Assembly (NCBI RefSeq): GCF_022429565.1
Contig: NZ_CP092487.1
Span: 2,064,001 to 2,128,000 of the forward strand
Source of the DNA: Lutibacter sp. A64
GTDB lineage: Bacteria > Bacteroidota > Bacteroidia > Flavobacteriales > Flavobacteriaceae
DNA length: 64,000 bases
Reading direction: 5' to 3'
The translations under genes were made by a program, and so were the position numbers. A model generated the notes under the pieces. That model saw only the letters and a list, made by a program, of their open reading frames with translations. It had not been told where the DNA came from and ran no database searches. This document shows positions 39,660-48,889 of the stretch, one piece after another. How positions within the stretch are numbered: position 1 is the first letter of the stretch; each line of letters begins with the position of its first letter.

Positions 39660-41162
39660 TTATTGTAAATCTTGATTTTGGTGCATTAATGTATTTGTAG
39701 TCATCTCCTCTTTTGGAATAGGATAACATAATCTATTATTCTCTAATGTTATGTCTTTCAAACTTTCCATCCAAAGTTTTCCTGTAGCATCTTTAAAGCG
39801 TACAGAAGCAAAAAACTCACTCCCATTTTCTATGAATAATTCGAAAAAATATTCTTTAAAGATCATATCCATTAACTCTTGTTCATTTGTAGGATTTAAA
39901 GGTGTTGGAAATACTGGATTTGTTCTTTTAGAGCGCATGGTATTAATAGGAGCAATTGCCTCAGAAATGCTAGCTCCAGTTCTTGCCAATAATTCTGCTT
40001 TCATAATATACAATTCTGGATATCTGAAAAAATAGGTATTGTATTTATTATCTACTGGAGACGCTCTCAACCCGTCATATTCACCAAGTCTTGTAACCTT
40101 AGTAAAGGTATATCTTCGTGAATCATCCCAGGATAAAGCACCTCTAGACTCTCCTGTAACAATAGGCCAACGCGGATCAGCTTGAAACCAATCAGCCCCC
40201 TTATCTAGTCCTGCAGTAAGTGCTTCAGGAGATGAAACAGGTAATCTAGTTGAATAGCTATGAATAATTCTATAACGATACCAAGCATCACTATCTCTAT
40301 AATTCGTATTCCCATCTCCTTCTAGATAACCAGAAAATAAATTTTCTGGAGAGTCCCATGAATCTTGGTATACCTGAGCTAAATCTCCTTGCATAGAAAA
40401 ACCTGGAATACTAGCATTTAAAACTTCATTAACCAAGTTAAGAGCTTCTTCAAGACCTGCTCTTCCATCGTTAAACCCATGTCTATAAAGTAGCATCTTA
40501 GCTTTAAAAACTTTAGCAAATTCTTTAGAGACGTATCTATTATTAGTAAAACTAGGCAGGTTAGCAATAGCGTAATCAAGGTCTTCATAAATTTTTTGAT
40601 AACTTTCTCCTACATTAAGTCTCGCAACTTGTAGATTTGAAACTGTAGCTAGTTCATCACGATATAATATACCATCAACATCACTATCATCTGTATTCCA
40701 CCAATGCCCAAACATCCAAAGAACATAAGCATGTGAAAAGCCTCTTAAGAATCTGGCTTCAGCAATTAAAGCTGTTTGTGTTTCTTCATCTATTTGCGAT
40801 GCATTTAACTTAGAAATACCATCTATAGCAAAATTAGCAGCATTTATAGTTTCATAATAACCCAACCATACATATTGTACAGAAGGACTATTATTTGATT
40901 GCGTGGTAGTCATATCATAATCTCCTGTAGACCATTTAACAAATCCTGATTTAGATGCTAATTTACCAGCAAGAGTTCCATTATAATTAGAGCCTTGTGT
41001 TATAAATGGGTAAATACCTCCAACAGCCGCTCGAGCTTTCACCTCATTTGTAATTGCATTTGTTTCATTCAACTGATAATCAGGTTTTAAATCTAAACTA
41101 TCAGAACAAGAACTAATTCCAAAGATTAGAGTAATTATCAATATATATAATACGTTTTTCAT
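39660..41162 (-). CDS. SusD/RagB-like nutrient-binding lipoprotein
   Basis: A 500-residue SusD-family lipoprotein with lipobox IFGISSC. Landmarks are EARFLRGFSHAYVLWMFG, KEFAKVFKAKMLLYRHG, FFRYPELYIMKAELLAR and YPIPKEEM near the C-terminus. The start is set at the ATG before KNVLYI; an in-frame ATG three codons earlier is equally possible. It lies 11 bp behind the STN-type SusC gene and is its partner. Confidence 0.93.
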   Translation of the reverse strand: MKNVLYILIITLIFGISSCSDSLDLKPDYQLNETNAITNEVKARAAVGGIYPFITQGSNYNGTLAGKLASKSGFVKWSTGDYDMTTTQSNNSPSVQYVWLGYYETINAANFAIDGISKLNASQIDEETQTALIAEARFLRGFSHAYVLWMFGHWWNTDDSDVDGILYRDELATVSNLQVARLNVGESYQKIYEDLDYAIANLPSFTNNRYVSKEFAKVFKAKMLLYRHGFNDGRAGLEEALNLVNEVLNASIPGFSMQGDLAQVYQDSWDSPENLFSGYLEGDGNTNYRDSDAWYRYRIIHSYSTRLPVSSPEALTAGLDKGADWFQADPRWPIVTGESRGALSWDDSRRYTFTKVTRLGEYDGLRASPVDNKYNTYFFRYPELYIMKAELLARTGASISEAIAPINTMRSKRTNPVFPTPLNPTNEQELMDMIFKEYFFELFIENGSEFFASVRFKDATGKLWMESLKDITLENNRLCYPIPKEEMTTNTLMHQNQDLQ

Positions 41163-41173
41163 ATTTATCATTT

Positions 41174-44100
41174 TTAATTAAGTTTTAATTTAATTCCAAG
41201 ACTATACACTTTTGCAGTAGGATACGTACTAGAATCGTCACCCGCTCCAGAATCAACATTTGTATAAGCTGAACCTCCTCCATCAGGGCTAAATCCAGGA
41301 TATTTTGTAATTGTTAGTAAATTTGTAGCTTTAAAATTAAGTTCAACTCCATTAAGTATGGAATTATTAAAAAATTTATTAGGAAGTTTATAATATAAAT
41401 TCAGAGCATTTAAACGAAGATAAGATGCATTGTGTAAGTAAAAATCAGAAAATAGATCATTACCTCCAATTCCATCTGGTGTAATTCTTGGAAAAGAAGC
41501 CTCGTATGGACTCATTACAATAGTACTTTCTCCTGCAATTAGGTTACTACTATTCTTGTCTCCAAAACCCCCAACATCATCATTAGGTAAACTCCAATAT
41601 CTTTTATGTCCATAAGCATATGTAAAGGTTGTATTAAGTCTAAAAGCTTTATATGTGTATGTTAATCCAAATCCTCCATATCCTTTAGGTATTGAAGTTC
41701 CTAAATTTACACGATCACCTTCTTCGGTGATTTTTCCATCTCCATCTTGGTCAATATAAATAAGATCACCAACTGTTTCAGTATCAGTATTGAAATAATC
41801 TGGATTTCCAGAAGAAGTTGTGTTGTTTCTCATTGAATATGCATCCTCAGCAGTTACATAAAAACGACCAGCTGTTTGGTATCCAAACCATTCACCTATT
41901 TCATCTCCAGCATTCACCACCATTCGTGGTGCATAACTTCCTGGGAAAATTAATTGTTCTTGATTATTATTAATTTTTAATATTTTAGAAGCAGTCGTAG
42001 CATAATTAAAATCAAAAGTTAACCGATGATTGTTAGTACGAAGGATGTCATATTTTACATTAAATTCAAAACCTTTAGCCTCCATTGACGCTACATTTGA
42101 ACTAATGTCTCTTTCAGCTGAATTCCAAGGTATATCATCATCATAAATTAATTTATCACTTTCCTTATGATATATCCCAACAGAACCAGCAATACGATCA
42201 TCTAATAATCCGAAATCTAATCCGAAATCAAACATTGTTGTCTCTTCCCATTGTAAATCAGGGTTTCCAAGTGAGTTTGGATAAATTGCAGGAGAATCAT
42301 TATATGTAGTAGCATCTACTCCGGTTACCCAATCAAAATTACCGAGATTTTGAGATCCCGTTATACCCATAGATGTTCTTAACTTTAAATAGGTAACATA
42401 TTTTTTAATTTTTTCAGACTGCATAAATTTTTCTCCAGTAATCAACCATGCTGCAGCTACAGAAGGAAAAGTACCCCATCTTTTATCTGCTCCAAAACGA
42501 GATGAACCATCTCTACGAAGTGTTCCTGAAATAATATAACGATCATCATATTTATAGTGTACGCGCCCAAATTGCGAAAGCAATGCACTACTTGTTCTAG
42601 ACTCATCTATATCATCTATATTTGCTTGAGACCCAAAATTATTCAAAATATCATCATCAGGAAAATTATATGCTTCCATCAGGTAACGTCCACTAACATT
42701 TTCCTCTAAAGTATATCCTGCTAAAACTTTAATATCATGTTTATTATTTAAAAGTGCAGCATAAGTCAAAGTGTTTTCAAATGCATCACGAGAAGATTTT
42801 GAATCACTCCAATATCTTTCTCCTTGATCAGTCACATAAGTTCCTATTCTTTTATAACTTAAACGTTCAGAATCAGCATAAGTATTTGAAAACGAACTTC
42901 TAAATTTTAAATTATTAATTAGTTTCAATTCTATAAAAGCAGTTCCTGAAAAGTTTATTCCCTTTCCTGAATTAGTATTTAATAAAGAAGAATGAGGATT
43001 TTCAATATAATAATCTGGTGTATATATAGAACCATCATCGTTATACTCCTTAAAATCTGGTGATATTCCTCTCAAAGTAAATAACAAACCGTCCTTATCA
43101 CTAGTTTTACGGGTACTACCGGTTAAGTTTACTCCAAACTTAATATTGTCATTAATACTAGTCTCAAAATTAATACGTCCTGTATAGCGTTTACTAAACC
43201 CTGTTACAATACTACCTTCGGTATCTTGATGGTTGAAGGATACGAAATAGGTAGTTCGTTCTGACCCTCCACGAACGGAGAAGTTATAATCAACATTTAA
43301 AGGGTTTTGTGTAATAATATCTTGCCATGGTGTATTTCCATCATGAAAAGCACCTGGTAGCACCTGTAAATCAGACGCATCATATTCACTGGTATTCAAA
43401 GCCCAAAAAGCCTCTTCATCTATATAATTACTATTAAAATATTGAAATCCTGCAGAAAGAATATGGTCTTTACTACTGGCTGTTACATAGTCAATGTATT
43501 GAGGTGCATCAAAATATTCGAATGAATTATAATCTGTAACCACATTCGAAATACTTGTAGATACCTCAAACTGAGGTTTCGTATTTGGCACCCCTCTTTT
43601 TGTTGTAACAATTACTACCCCATGGGCAGCTCTTGAACCATAAACAGCAGTTGCAGAAGCATCTTTTAAAATATCTATACTTTGAACATCTTGTAAATTT
43701 AAATTATATAATGTATTCTCTATATTACCAGAAGTTGTTGAGGAAGCTTGTGCTATACCATCAATAACCCATAAAGGTTGATTATCTCCATCTAATGAAG
43801 AAGCTCCTCTAATAATTACACTTATTGGTGACGTAGGTGAAGCAGATTGAATTTGTACATTTACTCCTGCAGCTTTACCTTGTAATAAACTTTCAATACT
43901 TGCCCCAGCAGGAGCATCTTCAATTTCTTTAGCGCTAACTCTAGAAATTACTCCTGTTGCGTCTTTAACTTTAGATGTACCATAACCAATTACTACAACC
44001 TCTTCTAGACCAGATAAGTTAGTAACCATTTTCACATCAATAGTCGTTTTGGTTCCAATTACAATTTCTTGATTTTTAAAACCAACATAGCTGAATACTA

Positions 44101-44662
44101 ATATGGTATCTTCATCTTTATTATTTAATTTAAGTTCGTAATCTCCATTAAAATCTGTTGAAACACCAGTTTTAGAACCCTTTACAATAACATTTACTCC
44201 TGGAAGTGGTTGACCACTTTCATCAACTACAGTCCCTTTAATAATTATTTGCTGCAATGGATCTGTAATCTCAGGATGTTCCTCTATTACTGGAGGTTTT
44301 TCCTTAATTACAATGGTATTTTTATTGGTAAATTCAAAAATAACATTGGAGCTAGAAAGACTTTTTTCCAGCAGCTTATTGGCCTTAATTGTTCCTTTTT
44401 TTAAATGTACCAAAGGAAGGTTTTTAAATAAGTCTGCGTGATAGATAAATTTATAATCTGATTGGTTACTAATCATATTAAAAACTTCATCTATTGTAAC
44501 TGTTTTATCAGTGTCGACAACAATTTTAGCATTTTGTGATAACACATTTATTGGTGACATACTAAATACTGAAAAGCAACACAAAAAAATTGTTAATCTC
44601 ATAATGATTTTTAAAAATCGTTTCCTAAAAAGAAAACAATGGGTAATAGAAATAATTTCCAT
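41174..44662 (-). CDS. SusC-like TonB-dependent transducer with N-terminal STN domain
   Basis: A 1162-residue SusC/RagA receptor with the extra N-terminal secretin/TonB short domain (about residues 45-120: KIVVDTDKTVTIDEVFNMI, YKFIYHADLF, NTIVIKEK). This domain talks to a FecR anti-sigma factor across the periplasm. A carboxypeptidase-like domain (GVSTDFNGDYEL), the linker EVVVIGYGTSKVK, and the plug with SILKDASATAVYGSRAAHG follow. The barrel ends VYSLGIKLKLN. The long N-terminus before the signal segment (MRLTIFLCCFSVFS) is normal for such transducers, though an ATG at 44602 is an alternative start. With FecR and the ECF sigma factor it forms a ligand-induced surface-signalling circuit. Confidence 0.95.
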   Translation of the reverse strand: MEIISITHCFLFRKRFLKIIMRLTIFLCCFSVFSMSPINVLSQNAKIVVDTDKTVTIDEVFNMISNQSDYKFIYHADLFKNLPLVHLKKGTIKANKLLEKSLSSSNVIFEFTNKNTIVIKEKPPVIEEHPEITDPLQQIIIKGTVVDESGQPLPGVNVIVKGSKTGVSTDFNGDYELKLNNKDEDTILVFSYVGFKNQEIVIGTKTTIDVKMVTNLSGLEEVVVIGYGTSKVKDATGVISRVSAKEIEDAPAGASIESLLQGKAAGVNVQIQSASPTSPISVIIRGASSLDGDNQPLWVIDGIAQASSTTSGNIENTLYNLNLQDVQSIDILKDASATAVYGSRAAHGVVIVTTKRGVPNTKPQFEVSTSISNVVTDYNSFEYFDAPQYIDYVTASSKDHILSAGFQYFNSNYIDEEAFWALNTSEYDASDLQVLPGAFHDGNTPWQDIITQNPLNVDYNFSVRGGSERTTYFVSFNHQDTEGSIVTGFSKRYTGRINFETSINDNIKFGVNLTGSTRKTSDKDGLLFTLRGISPDFKEYNDDGSIYTPDYYIENPHSSLLNTNSGKGINFSGTAFIELKLINNLKFRSSFSNTYADSERLSYKRIGTYVTDQGERYWSDSKSSRDAFENTLTYAALLNNKHDIKVLAGYTLEENVSGRYLMEAYNFPDDDILNNFGSQANIDDIDESRTSSALLSQFGRVHYKYDDRYIISGTLRRDGSSRFGADKRWGTFPSVAAAWLITGEKFMQSEKIKKYVTYLKLRTSMGITGSQNLGNFDWVTGVDATTYNDSPAIYPNSLGNPDLQWEETTMFDFGLDFGLLDDRIAGSVGIYHKESDKLIYDDDIPWNSAERDISSNVASMEAKGFEFNVKYDILRTNNHRLTFDFNYATTASKILKINNNQEQLIFPGSYAPRMVVNAGDEIGEWFGYQTAGRFYVTAEDAYSMRNNTTSSGNPDYFNTDTETVGDLIYIDQDGDGKITEEGDRVNLGTSIPKGYGGFGLTYTYKAFRLNTTFTYAYGHKRYWSLPNDDVGGFGDKNSSNLIAGESTIVMSPYEASFPRITPDGIGGNDLFSDFYLHNASYLRLNALNLYYKLPNKFFNNSILNGVELNFKATNLLTITKYPGFSPDGGGSAYTNVDSGAGDDSSTYPTAKVYSLGIKLKLN

Positions 44663-44717
44663 AAATTTACATGCTGTTAGTTAGTTAAACATTTTAATTA
44701 ATTAATCGTACTCTAAG

Positions 44718-44761
44718 GAGGGAAAATTATTTACGGTGAGATGTTTATATTTATTTCCCTC
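44718..44761. promoter_or_regulatory. Hairpin between fecR and the STN-SusC gene
   Basis: GAGGGAAA (44718-44725) pairs with TTTCCCTC (44754-44761) around a 28-nt loop, directly after the fecR stop codon. On the plus strand it is followed by seven T, but nothing is known to be transcribed that way. On the minus strand it could modulate read-through from fecR into susC. Confidence 0.35.
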
Positions 44762-44766
44762 TTTTT

Positions 44767-45939
44767 TTATTTCAATATTATTTTTTTCTCATTTATTTCA
44801 TATTGATTTATATAATTTGTATTTTTTATTAAAATTAGGATATCTTCTAAATTTTGTGATCTACCAAAATCACCATTAAATTTCACATTCTCAAGTGATT
44901 TATTTTGGATCTCAAAATCTACATTATACCATCTACCTAATACTGTTACAATGTCTTTCAATTTTTTATGTTTAAAAATAAAGTCGCCATGCACCCATGC
45001 AATTTCCCCTGATACATCAACCTCTTGAACAGATAATTTATTATTTTCTATTTGAACCTTAGATTGTTGATTTGGTTTCAACAGCTGTTTAGCTGCAGCA
45101 GTCTTTACTTTAACTTTACCTTCTATTAATGTGGTATATATATTCGACTCTTCTTTATAAGCTTTTATATTAAATTTTGTACCCAACACCTCAATTTCTT
45201 GTGCTTGATTAATCACCTTAAATTTTGCACCTTCATGCATTGTACTTGGTGAAACTTCAAAATAGGCCTCTCCGTAAAGCAATTCTACTTTACGTGTTTT
45301 TCCTTCAATAAAAGCTACTGGATATTTTAGTTGAGATTCAGAATTTAACCAAACCTTCGTATCATCTGCCAATTCAACAAAAAACTGACCACCTCTTGGA
45401 ATTGTTAAAATATTATAAACAACTTCTTCCACTTTTTTTTCTTTTTGATCGGTATAAACTAATTTTTCACCATTACTTTGAACTGTTTTAGTATTATAGC
45501 CTTTACCTTTTTTTAAGGTAACACTAGAACCATCTTCAAGCGTAAGAGTTGCTTTTTCAGTTCCTATTTGAACACTATTATTTTTAGCACCTTTTTGATT
45601 ACTATTGTTTGTAGTAGGTTTTATTATTTGTGTTAAAAAATATCCCGAAGCAATTAAAACAATAATAACAGCAACATATCTAAATAATTTTCTTCGATAC
45701 ATTGGAATCACTTTTGTTGATTCTTTATGATCAATTAGAGCTTCAATTTTTGCCCAAGAAGAGTTTTCTTTGTTATCATTAGCTAATTTTAACTGTTCTA
45801 TAGAAAAATTTAACATTATATGTTCATTAAAAATAGCTCTATTTCCGTTTTCGATCCAAACAATAAGTTCATTGGCCTCAGCTTCTGAAATCTCATTATC
45901 AAAATATTTTACAATTATATACTCTATTCTTTTATTCAC
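44767..45939 (-). CDS. FecR-family anti-sigma factor
   Basis: A 390-residue inner-membrane anti-sigma factor. Residues 1-80 form the cytoplasmic sigma-binding part (IEYIIVKYFDNEISEAEANEL). One membrane helix lies at about 85-105 (LFRYVAVIIVLIASGYFL). The periplasmic FecR domain contains IPRGGQFFVELADDTKVWLN, YGEAYFEVS and VLGTKFNIKAY. The C-terminal DUF4974-type, STN-like part is DIVTVLGRWYNVDFEI. It releases the divergent ECF sigma factor when the STN-type SusC is loaded with ligand. Confidence 0.94.
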   Translation of the reverse strand: MNKRIEYIIVKYFDNEISEAEANELIVWIENGNRAIFNEHIMLNFSIEQLKLANDNKENSSWAKIEALIDHKESTKVIPMYRRKLFRYVAVIIVLIASGYFLTQIIKPTTNNSNQKGAKNNSVQIGTEKATLTLEDGSSVTLKKGKGYNTKTVQSNGEKLVYTDQKEKKVEEVVYNILTIPRGGQFFVELADDTKVWLNSESQLKYPVAFIEGKTRKVELLYGEAYFEVSPSTMHEGAKFKVINQAQEIEVLGTKFNIKAYKEESNIYTTLIEGKVKVKTAAAKQLLKPNQQSKVQIENNKLSVQEVDVSGEIAWVHGDFIFKHKKLKDIVTVLGRWYNVDFEIQNKSLENVKFNGDFGRSQNLEDILILIKNTNYINQYEINEKKIILK

Positions 45940-46073
45940 AATATTTATCTTAATTCACTACTAATACGTTAACATTTTATTAGATGCCTATAAAAATTTA
46001 ATGTTTTTTTAACTTTTATATGAAAATTTAATATTTTTTGATTTTTATATCTAAATTTACGACCATACTTAAG

Positions 46074-46661
46074 ATGGCAAACAAAGAAAAAATATCAAGT
46101 TTAGTGTGTTCGCTAAAAAAAGGTGACCAGCTTGCTTTTAAAGCTATTCATAATTTATACTATAAAAACCTATATGCTTATATTAACAGTTTTACTAAAA
46201 ATGACTGTGAAACTGAAGACATCTTACAAGAAACATTCATAAAAATCTGGCATTTTAGAGAAAAATTAAATGAATTAGATTCTATTAAAAGCTATATATT
46301 TAAAACTGCTTATTACACTTATATTGATAAATACCGTAAAGATAAAAGGGAACAAAATGTATTAGATAGCTGGATATATCAACAACTTATAGAATCCATT
46401 GATGAGGATGACGAAATAAACCTTATGAGAATTAAAAAACTAAGGCAGGAAATTGACAAACTTCCAAAGCGATGTAAAGAAGTATTTATTCTCTGTAAAT
46501 TTGAAAATCTTACGCACTCACAAATTGCCAATCATCTCGAAATTTCTCCAAAAACAGTTCAAGCACAAATGTGTAAAGCATATACACTAATTAGAGAAAG
46601 TTTTAAAGATAACGTTTTTTTAAATTTATTTTTAAATTTTTATAAAATTCTAAAAATTTAA
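46074..46661 (+). CDS. ECF-subfamily RNA polymerase sigma-70 factor
   Basis: A 195-residue ECF sigma factor of the Bacteroidota FecI-like group. Region 2 contains YINSFTKNDCETEDILQETF and IKIWHF. Region 4 contains LPKRCKEVFILCKFENLTHS and QIANHLEISPKTVQAQM, the helix-turn-helix for the -35 element. The start was chosen at ATG 46074 (ANKEKISSL); an in-frame TTG at 46038 would add 12 unconvincing residues. It is divergent from fecR and probably drives fecR-susC-susD-DUF4465. Confidence 0.94.
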   Translation: MANKEKISSLVCSLKKGDQLAFKAIHNLYYKNLYAYINSFTKNDCETEDILQETFIKIWHFREKLNELDSIKSYIFKTAYYTYIDKYRKDKREQNVLDSWIYQQLIESIDEDDEINLMRIKKLRQEIDKLPKRCKEVFILCKFENLTHSQIANHLEISPKTVQAQMCKAYTLIRESFKDNVFLNLFLNFYKILKI

Positions 46662-46706
46662 AACTGTATTATTTATTTTAAATATACTAATTGGTTTATA
46701 TAAAAA

Positions 46707-46748
46707 AACTCCATAAACTTAACGTTTATAGAGTTCTATTTTTATTGT
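46707..46748 (+). terminator. Intrinsic terminator after the ECF sigma gene
   Basis: A 12-bp stem with one mismatch (AACTCCATAAAC at 46707-46718, complement 46724-46735) and loop TTAAC, followed by a T-rich stretch. It sits about 45 bp behind the sigma stop codon. Confidence 0.85.
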
Positions 46749-46752
46749 TTCT

Positions 46753-46776
46753 TGCAGAGAGGAAGGGATTCGAACC
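46753..46776 (-). other. 3'-terminal fragment of a tRNA-Ser gene (att-like site)
   Basis: Read on the minus strand this is the T-loop GGTTCGAATCC followed by CTTCCTCTCTGCA, i.e. the T-arm 3' side, the acceptor 3' side (CCTCTCT), discriminator G and CA. The upstream bases do not complete the tRNA: the T-stem already has a mismatch at its outer part and no 5' acceptor half (AGAGAGG) is found. Such displaced 3' ends mark one boundary of elements integrated at a tRNA gene. Discriminator G suggests tRNA-Ser. No second copy is in the window. Confidence 0.7.
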
Positions 46777-46824
46777 TTTGGAGATTTCTCTTTATTTATA
46801 AGGACTTCCCTACTCCATTAAATT

Positions 46825-46867
46825 TTTGTTGACCGATTTGTTGACCTAACCATTGATATCCATTGAT
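46825..46867. repeat. Short direct repeats next to the tRNA fragment
   Basis: TTTGTTGACC occurs at 46825-46834 and 46837-46846 (12-bp period), and CATTGAT at 46851-46857 and 46861-46867. They could be integrase arm-type binding sites of the element bounded by the tRNA fragment. No integrase gene is present nearby. Confidence 0.5.
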
Positions 46868-46940
46868 TGGTTTTAACTCTCAATCTCACTAACAAATATA
46901 CGATTTTAATACTACAAATAGCACCAAACAATGTCAAATA

Positions 46941-47144
46941 CTATGATACTTTTCTCAAATAATCGTTTACAATTTCAAGCTTAATACCACTATATTCTGC
47001 AAATTCTTCTGAAGTAATGAATTGATGTTTTTGTTTTCCGAAATGTAATTTGATTGTATTCAATAATTTTCTTCCATAGCGTTCACTACGTCCAGTGATG
47101 CATTGAATGTCTTTTGGGTAAATACAAGCTCTTACTATCTTCAT
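46941..47144 (-). CDS. Small helix-turn-helix-like protein
   Basis: A 67-residue basic protein (MKIVRACIYPKDIQCITG, then KLLNTIKLHFGKQ, ITSEEFAEYSGIKLEIV). I recognise the pattern of a small protein common in Flavobacteriia, with one predicted helix-turn-helix over IQCITGRSERYGRKLL and a second over FAEYSGIKLEIVNDYL. It may be a DNA-binding accessory protein of the mobile island. No experimental role is known to me. Confidence 0.65.
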   Translation of the reverse strand: MKIVRACIYPKDIQCITGRSERYGRKLLNTIKLHFGKQKHQFITSEEFAEYSGIKLEIVNDYLRKVS

Positions 47145-47303
47145 TTTAATACTCTATCTATACTTTATCCTACTAGTATTTATACTTTACCTATACACCC
47201 TTATTTGTTATAAAAAGGATGTTTTCGGAATGGATGGATTTCGGTTTTTTAATTCCTTTATAAAGATAGCTTCATTTGTTGAGAATTTAAAATTTATAAC
47301 ATT

Positions 47304-48059
47304 ATGGCTAAACAAACCGGTATTATTAAATTAAAAGGAACCATTGGTGGAATTTCCTTTTACAAAACGAGTGATGGACACCTTGCTCGCGAAAAAGGTG
47401 GTGTTGACAAATCTAGAATTGCAAATGACCCTGCGTTTCAAAGAACGCGTGAAAATGGTTCTGAATTTGGAAGAGCAGGTAAAGGTGGTAAAGTTCTACG
47501 TAATGCAATTCGTATTCTTTTGCAAAATGCAAAAGACAAAAGAGTGGTTAGTAGATTAACTACTGACTTATTAAAAGTAGTTAAAACAGACACAACTAAC
47601 GCTCGTGGATTGAGAACTATTCAAGATGGGGTTTTGAGTTCTTTGGAAGGATTCGAATTTAATTTGAATGGTAAACTTGGTTCTACGTTGTTTGCTCCAT
47701 TTTCAACAACTTACGACAGAGCAAGTGGGGATATCTCTGTTGACTTGGCTGCTTTTGCTCCTGCTGTTAGAATTGCTGCTCCATCTGGAACAACACATTT
47801 TAAAGTAGTTACAGGAGCTGCTGAATTGGATTTTGAAAATGAAGCTTCTTCTTTTGAAAATGACGAAACTGCTATTTTACCTTATGACAGTGCAAATACA
47901 GCCGCTATTGGTTTAACAGTAACTGCACCTGCAAATTCTACTCATCCAGTATTCATTGTATTGGGAATTGAGTTTTATCAAGAGGTAAACGGACAAATGT
48001 ATTCGTTGAAAAACGGAACCTACAATGCTTTATCAGTTGTAAAAATTGATACGGTATAA
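47304..48059 (+). CDS. Conserved flavobacterial protein of unknown function (cassette gene 1)
   Basis: A 251-residue protein without a signal peptide or membrane segment. The basic N-terminus (QTGIIKLKGTIGGISFYKT, HLAREKGGVDKSRI, FQRTRENGSEFGRAGKGGK) resembles proteins I have seen in other Flavobacteriia, next to the same small genes. The C-terminal half is rich in Ala/Thr/Asn and beta-prone, as in extracellular or phage-structural proteins. Its stop overlaps the next start by one base (TAATG). No function can be assigned. Confidence 0.75.
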   Translation: MAKQTGIIKLKGTIGGISFYKTSDGHLAREKGGVDKSRIANDPAFQRTRENGSEFGRAGKGGKVLRNAIRILLQNAKDKRVVSRLTTDLLKVVKTDTTNARGLRTIQDGVLSSLEGFEFNLNGKLGSTLFAPFSTTYDRASGDISVDLAAFAPAVRIAAPSGTTHFKVVTGAAELDFENEASSFENDETAILPYDSANTAAIGLTVTAPANSTHPVFIVLGIEFYQEVNGQMYSLKNGTYNALSVVKIDTV

Positions 48060-48454
48060 TGGAATTGGTTTTACATAGAACCTATTTTGAAAAGGGCACG
48101 AATAGTGTCCTTTTCTTGAATTCTAAATTTCTAGGGTTTACTATTGAATTGCCCTGGAGAAAAAACCAAAAATCTGTTTCGTGTATTCCAGAAGGAACTT
48201 ACGTATTAAAACCTCGATTTTCTGAAAAGTTTAAACATCATTTAATCCTTGAAAATGTAATTAATAGAAGCTTAATATTAATTCATCCTGCAAATGATGC
48301 TTTAAAAGAATTACGCGGTTGTATTGCTCCTGTAACCAATTTATCTGGTATTGGAAAAGGAACTACTTCAAAACTATTATTTCAAAAAATTGTATCGCTA
48401 TGCTACCAAGCATTTGACCGAAAAGAAAAAGTAATCTTAACCATTAAATCATAA
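48059..48454 (+). CDS. DUF5675-family protein (cassette gene 2)
   Basis: A 131-residue protein that fits DUF5675, a family often found near phage-type or mobile-element genes. Typical parts are MELVLHRTYFEKGTNSVLF, CIPEGTYVLKPRFSEKF, LILIHPANDALKELRGCIAP. The pattern IHxxN...GCIAP with conserved His and Cys suggests an enzyme-like pocket, but no activity has been shown to my knowledge. It is translationally coupled to the preceding gene and lies 3 bp before the next. Confidence 0.8.
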   Translation: MELVLHRTYFEKGTNSVLFLNSKFLGFTIELPWRKNQKSVSCIPEGTYVLKPRFSEKFKHHLILENVINRSLILIHPANDALKELRGCIAPVTNLSGIGKGTTSKLLFQKIVSLCYQAFDRKEKVILTIKS

Positions 48455-48457
48455 CTT

Positions 48458-48697
48458 ATGAAACTTAAAGAACGATATAAAAAACCGACTCCTCCATTTT
48501 TTAGAAAATTAAGAAACATTGGAATTGCATTGGCCACCGCAGGTGGTGTTATAATTGCAGCTCCAATTTCATTACCTGCTGCAGTAATTACAGTTGCCAC
48601 TTATTTAACAGTTGCCGGAACAGTTGCTACGGCTGTAAGCCAAGCTGTTGTTTCTGATAAAAAGAAAGACAAGGATCTAGATTCTAAAATTGACTAA
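48458..48697 (+). CDS. Small two-helix membrane protein, holin-like (cassette gene 3)
   Basis: A 79-residue protein. A basic N-terminus (KLKERYKKPTPPFFRKLRN) precedes two hydrophobic segments (IGIALATAGGVIIAAPISL and AAVITVATYLTVAGTVATAV) and a charged tail (DKKKDKDLDSKID). The layout resembles holins or small toxins. It is tightly packed after the DUF5675 gene. Confidence 0.75.
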   Translation: MKLKERYKKPTPPFFRKLRNIGIALATAGGVIIAAPISLPAAVITVATYLTVAGTVATAVSQAVVSDKKKDKDLDSKID

Positions 48698-48718
48698 CTC
48701 TTAAATTTAGCAATTGAA

Positions 48719-48889
48719 GTGGCAAACAATATTCAAATAAAGTCTGGGATTATTGGGGGGACTTTGCTATCCACTGTTTTAAATATTAGCTTAAACGATG
48801 TTATTTTCACCATTGTTATGGCTGTTATTGGTGCAGTGGTTAGTTTTTTTGTTTCTTATATTTTAAAACGATTATTTTCTAATAAATAA
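48719..48889 (+). CDS. Small membrane protein, GTG start (cassette gene 4)
   Basis: A 56-residue ORF that begins with GTG (ANNIQIKSGIIGGTLL) and continues with hydrophobic VIFTIVMAVIGAVVSFFVSY and a basic tail KRLFSNK. It is in the same frame as the preceding gene, 21 bp past its stop. The pattern NIQIKSGIIGGT followed by two membrane segments recurs, to my memory, behind such cassettes in other Flavobacteriia, which argues for a real gene. No ATG is available, so the start is uncertain. Confidence 0.6.
   Translation: MANNIQIKSGIIGGTLLSTVLNISLNDVIFTIVMAVIGAVVSFFVSYILKRLFSNK

Noticed and set aside
38347-44766. Cobalamin or other riboswitch for the DUF4465/SusC/D locus
   Set aside because: No conserved riboswitch core was recognised in any leader, and an ECF sigma/FecR pair already explains regulation.
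46753-46850. Complete tRNA gene on the minus strand
   Set aside because: Only the T-loop to 3' end is tRNA-like. The T-stem has a mismatch and no matching 5' acceptor, D-arm or anticodon arm could be found.
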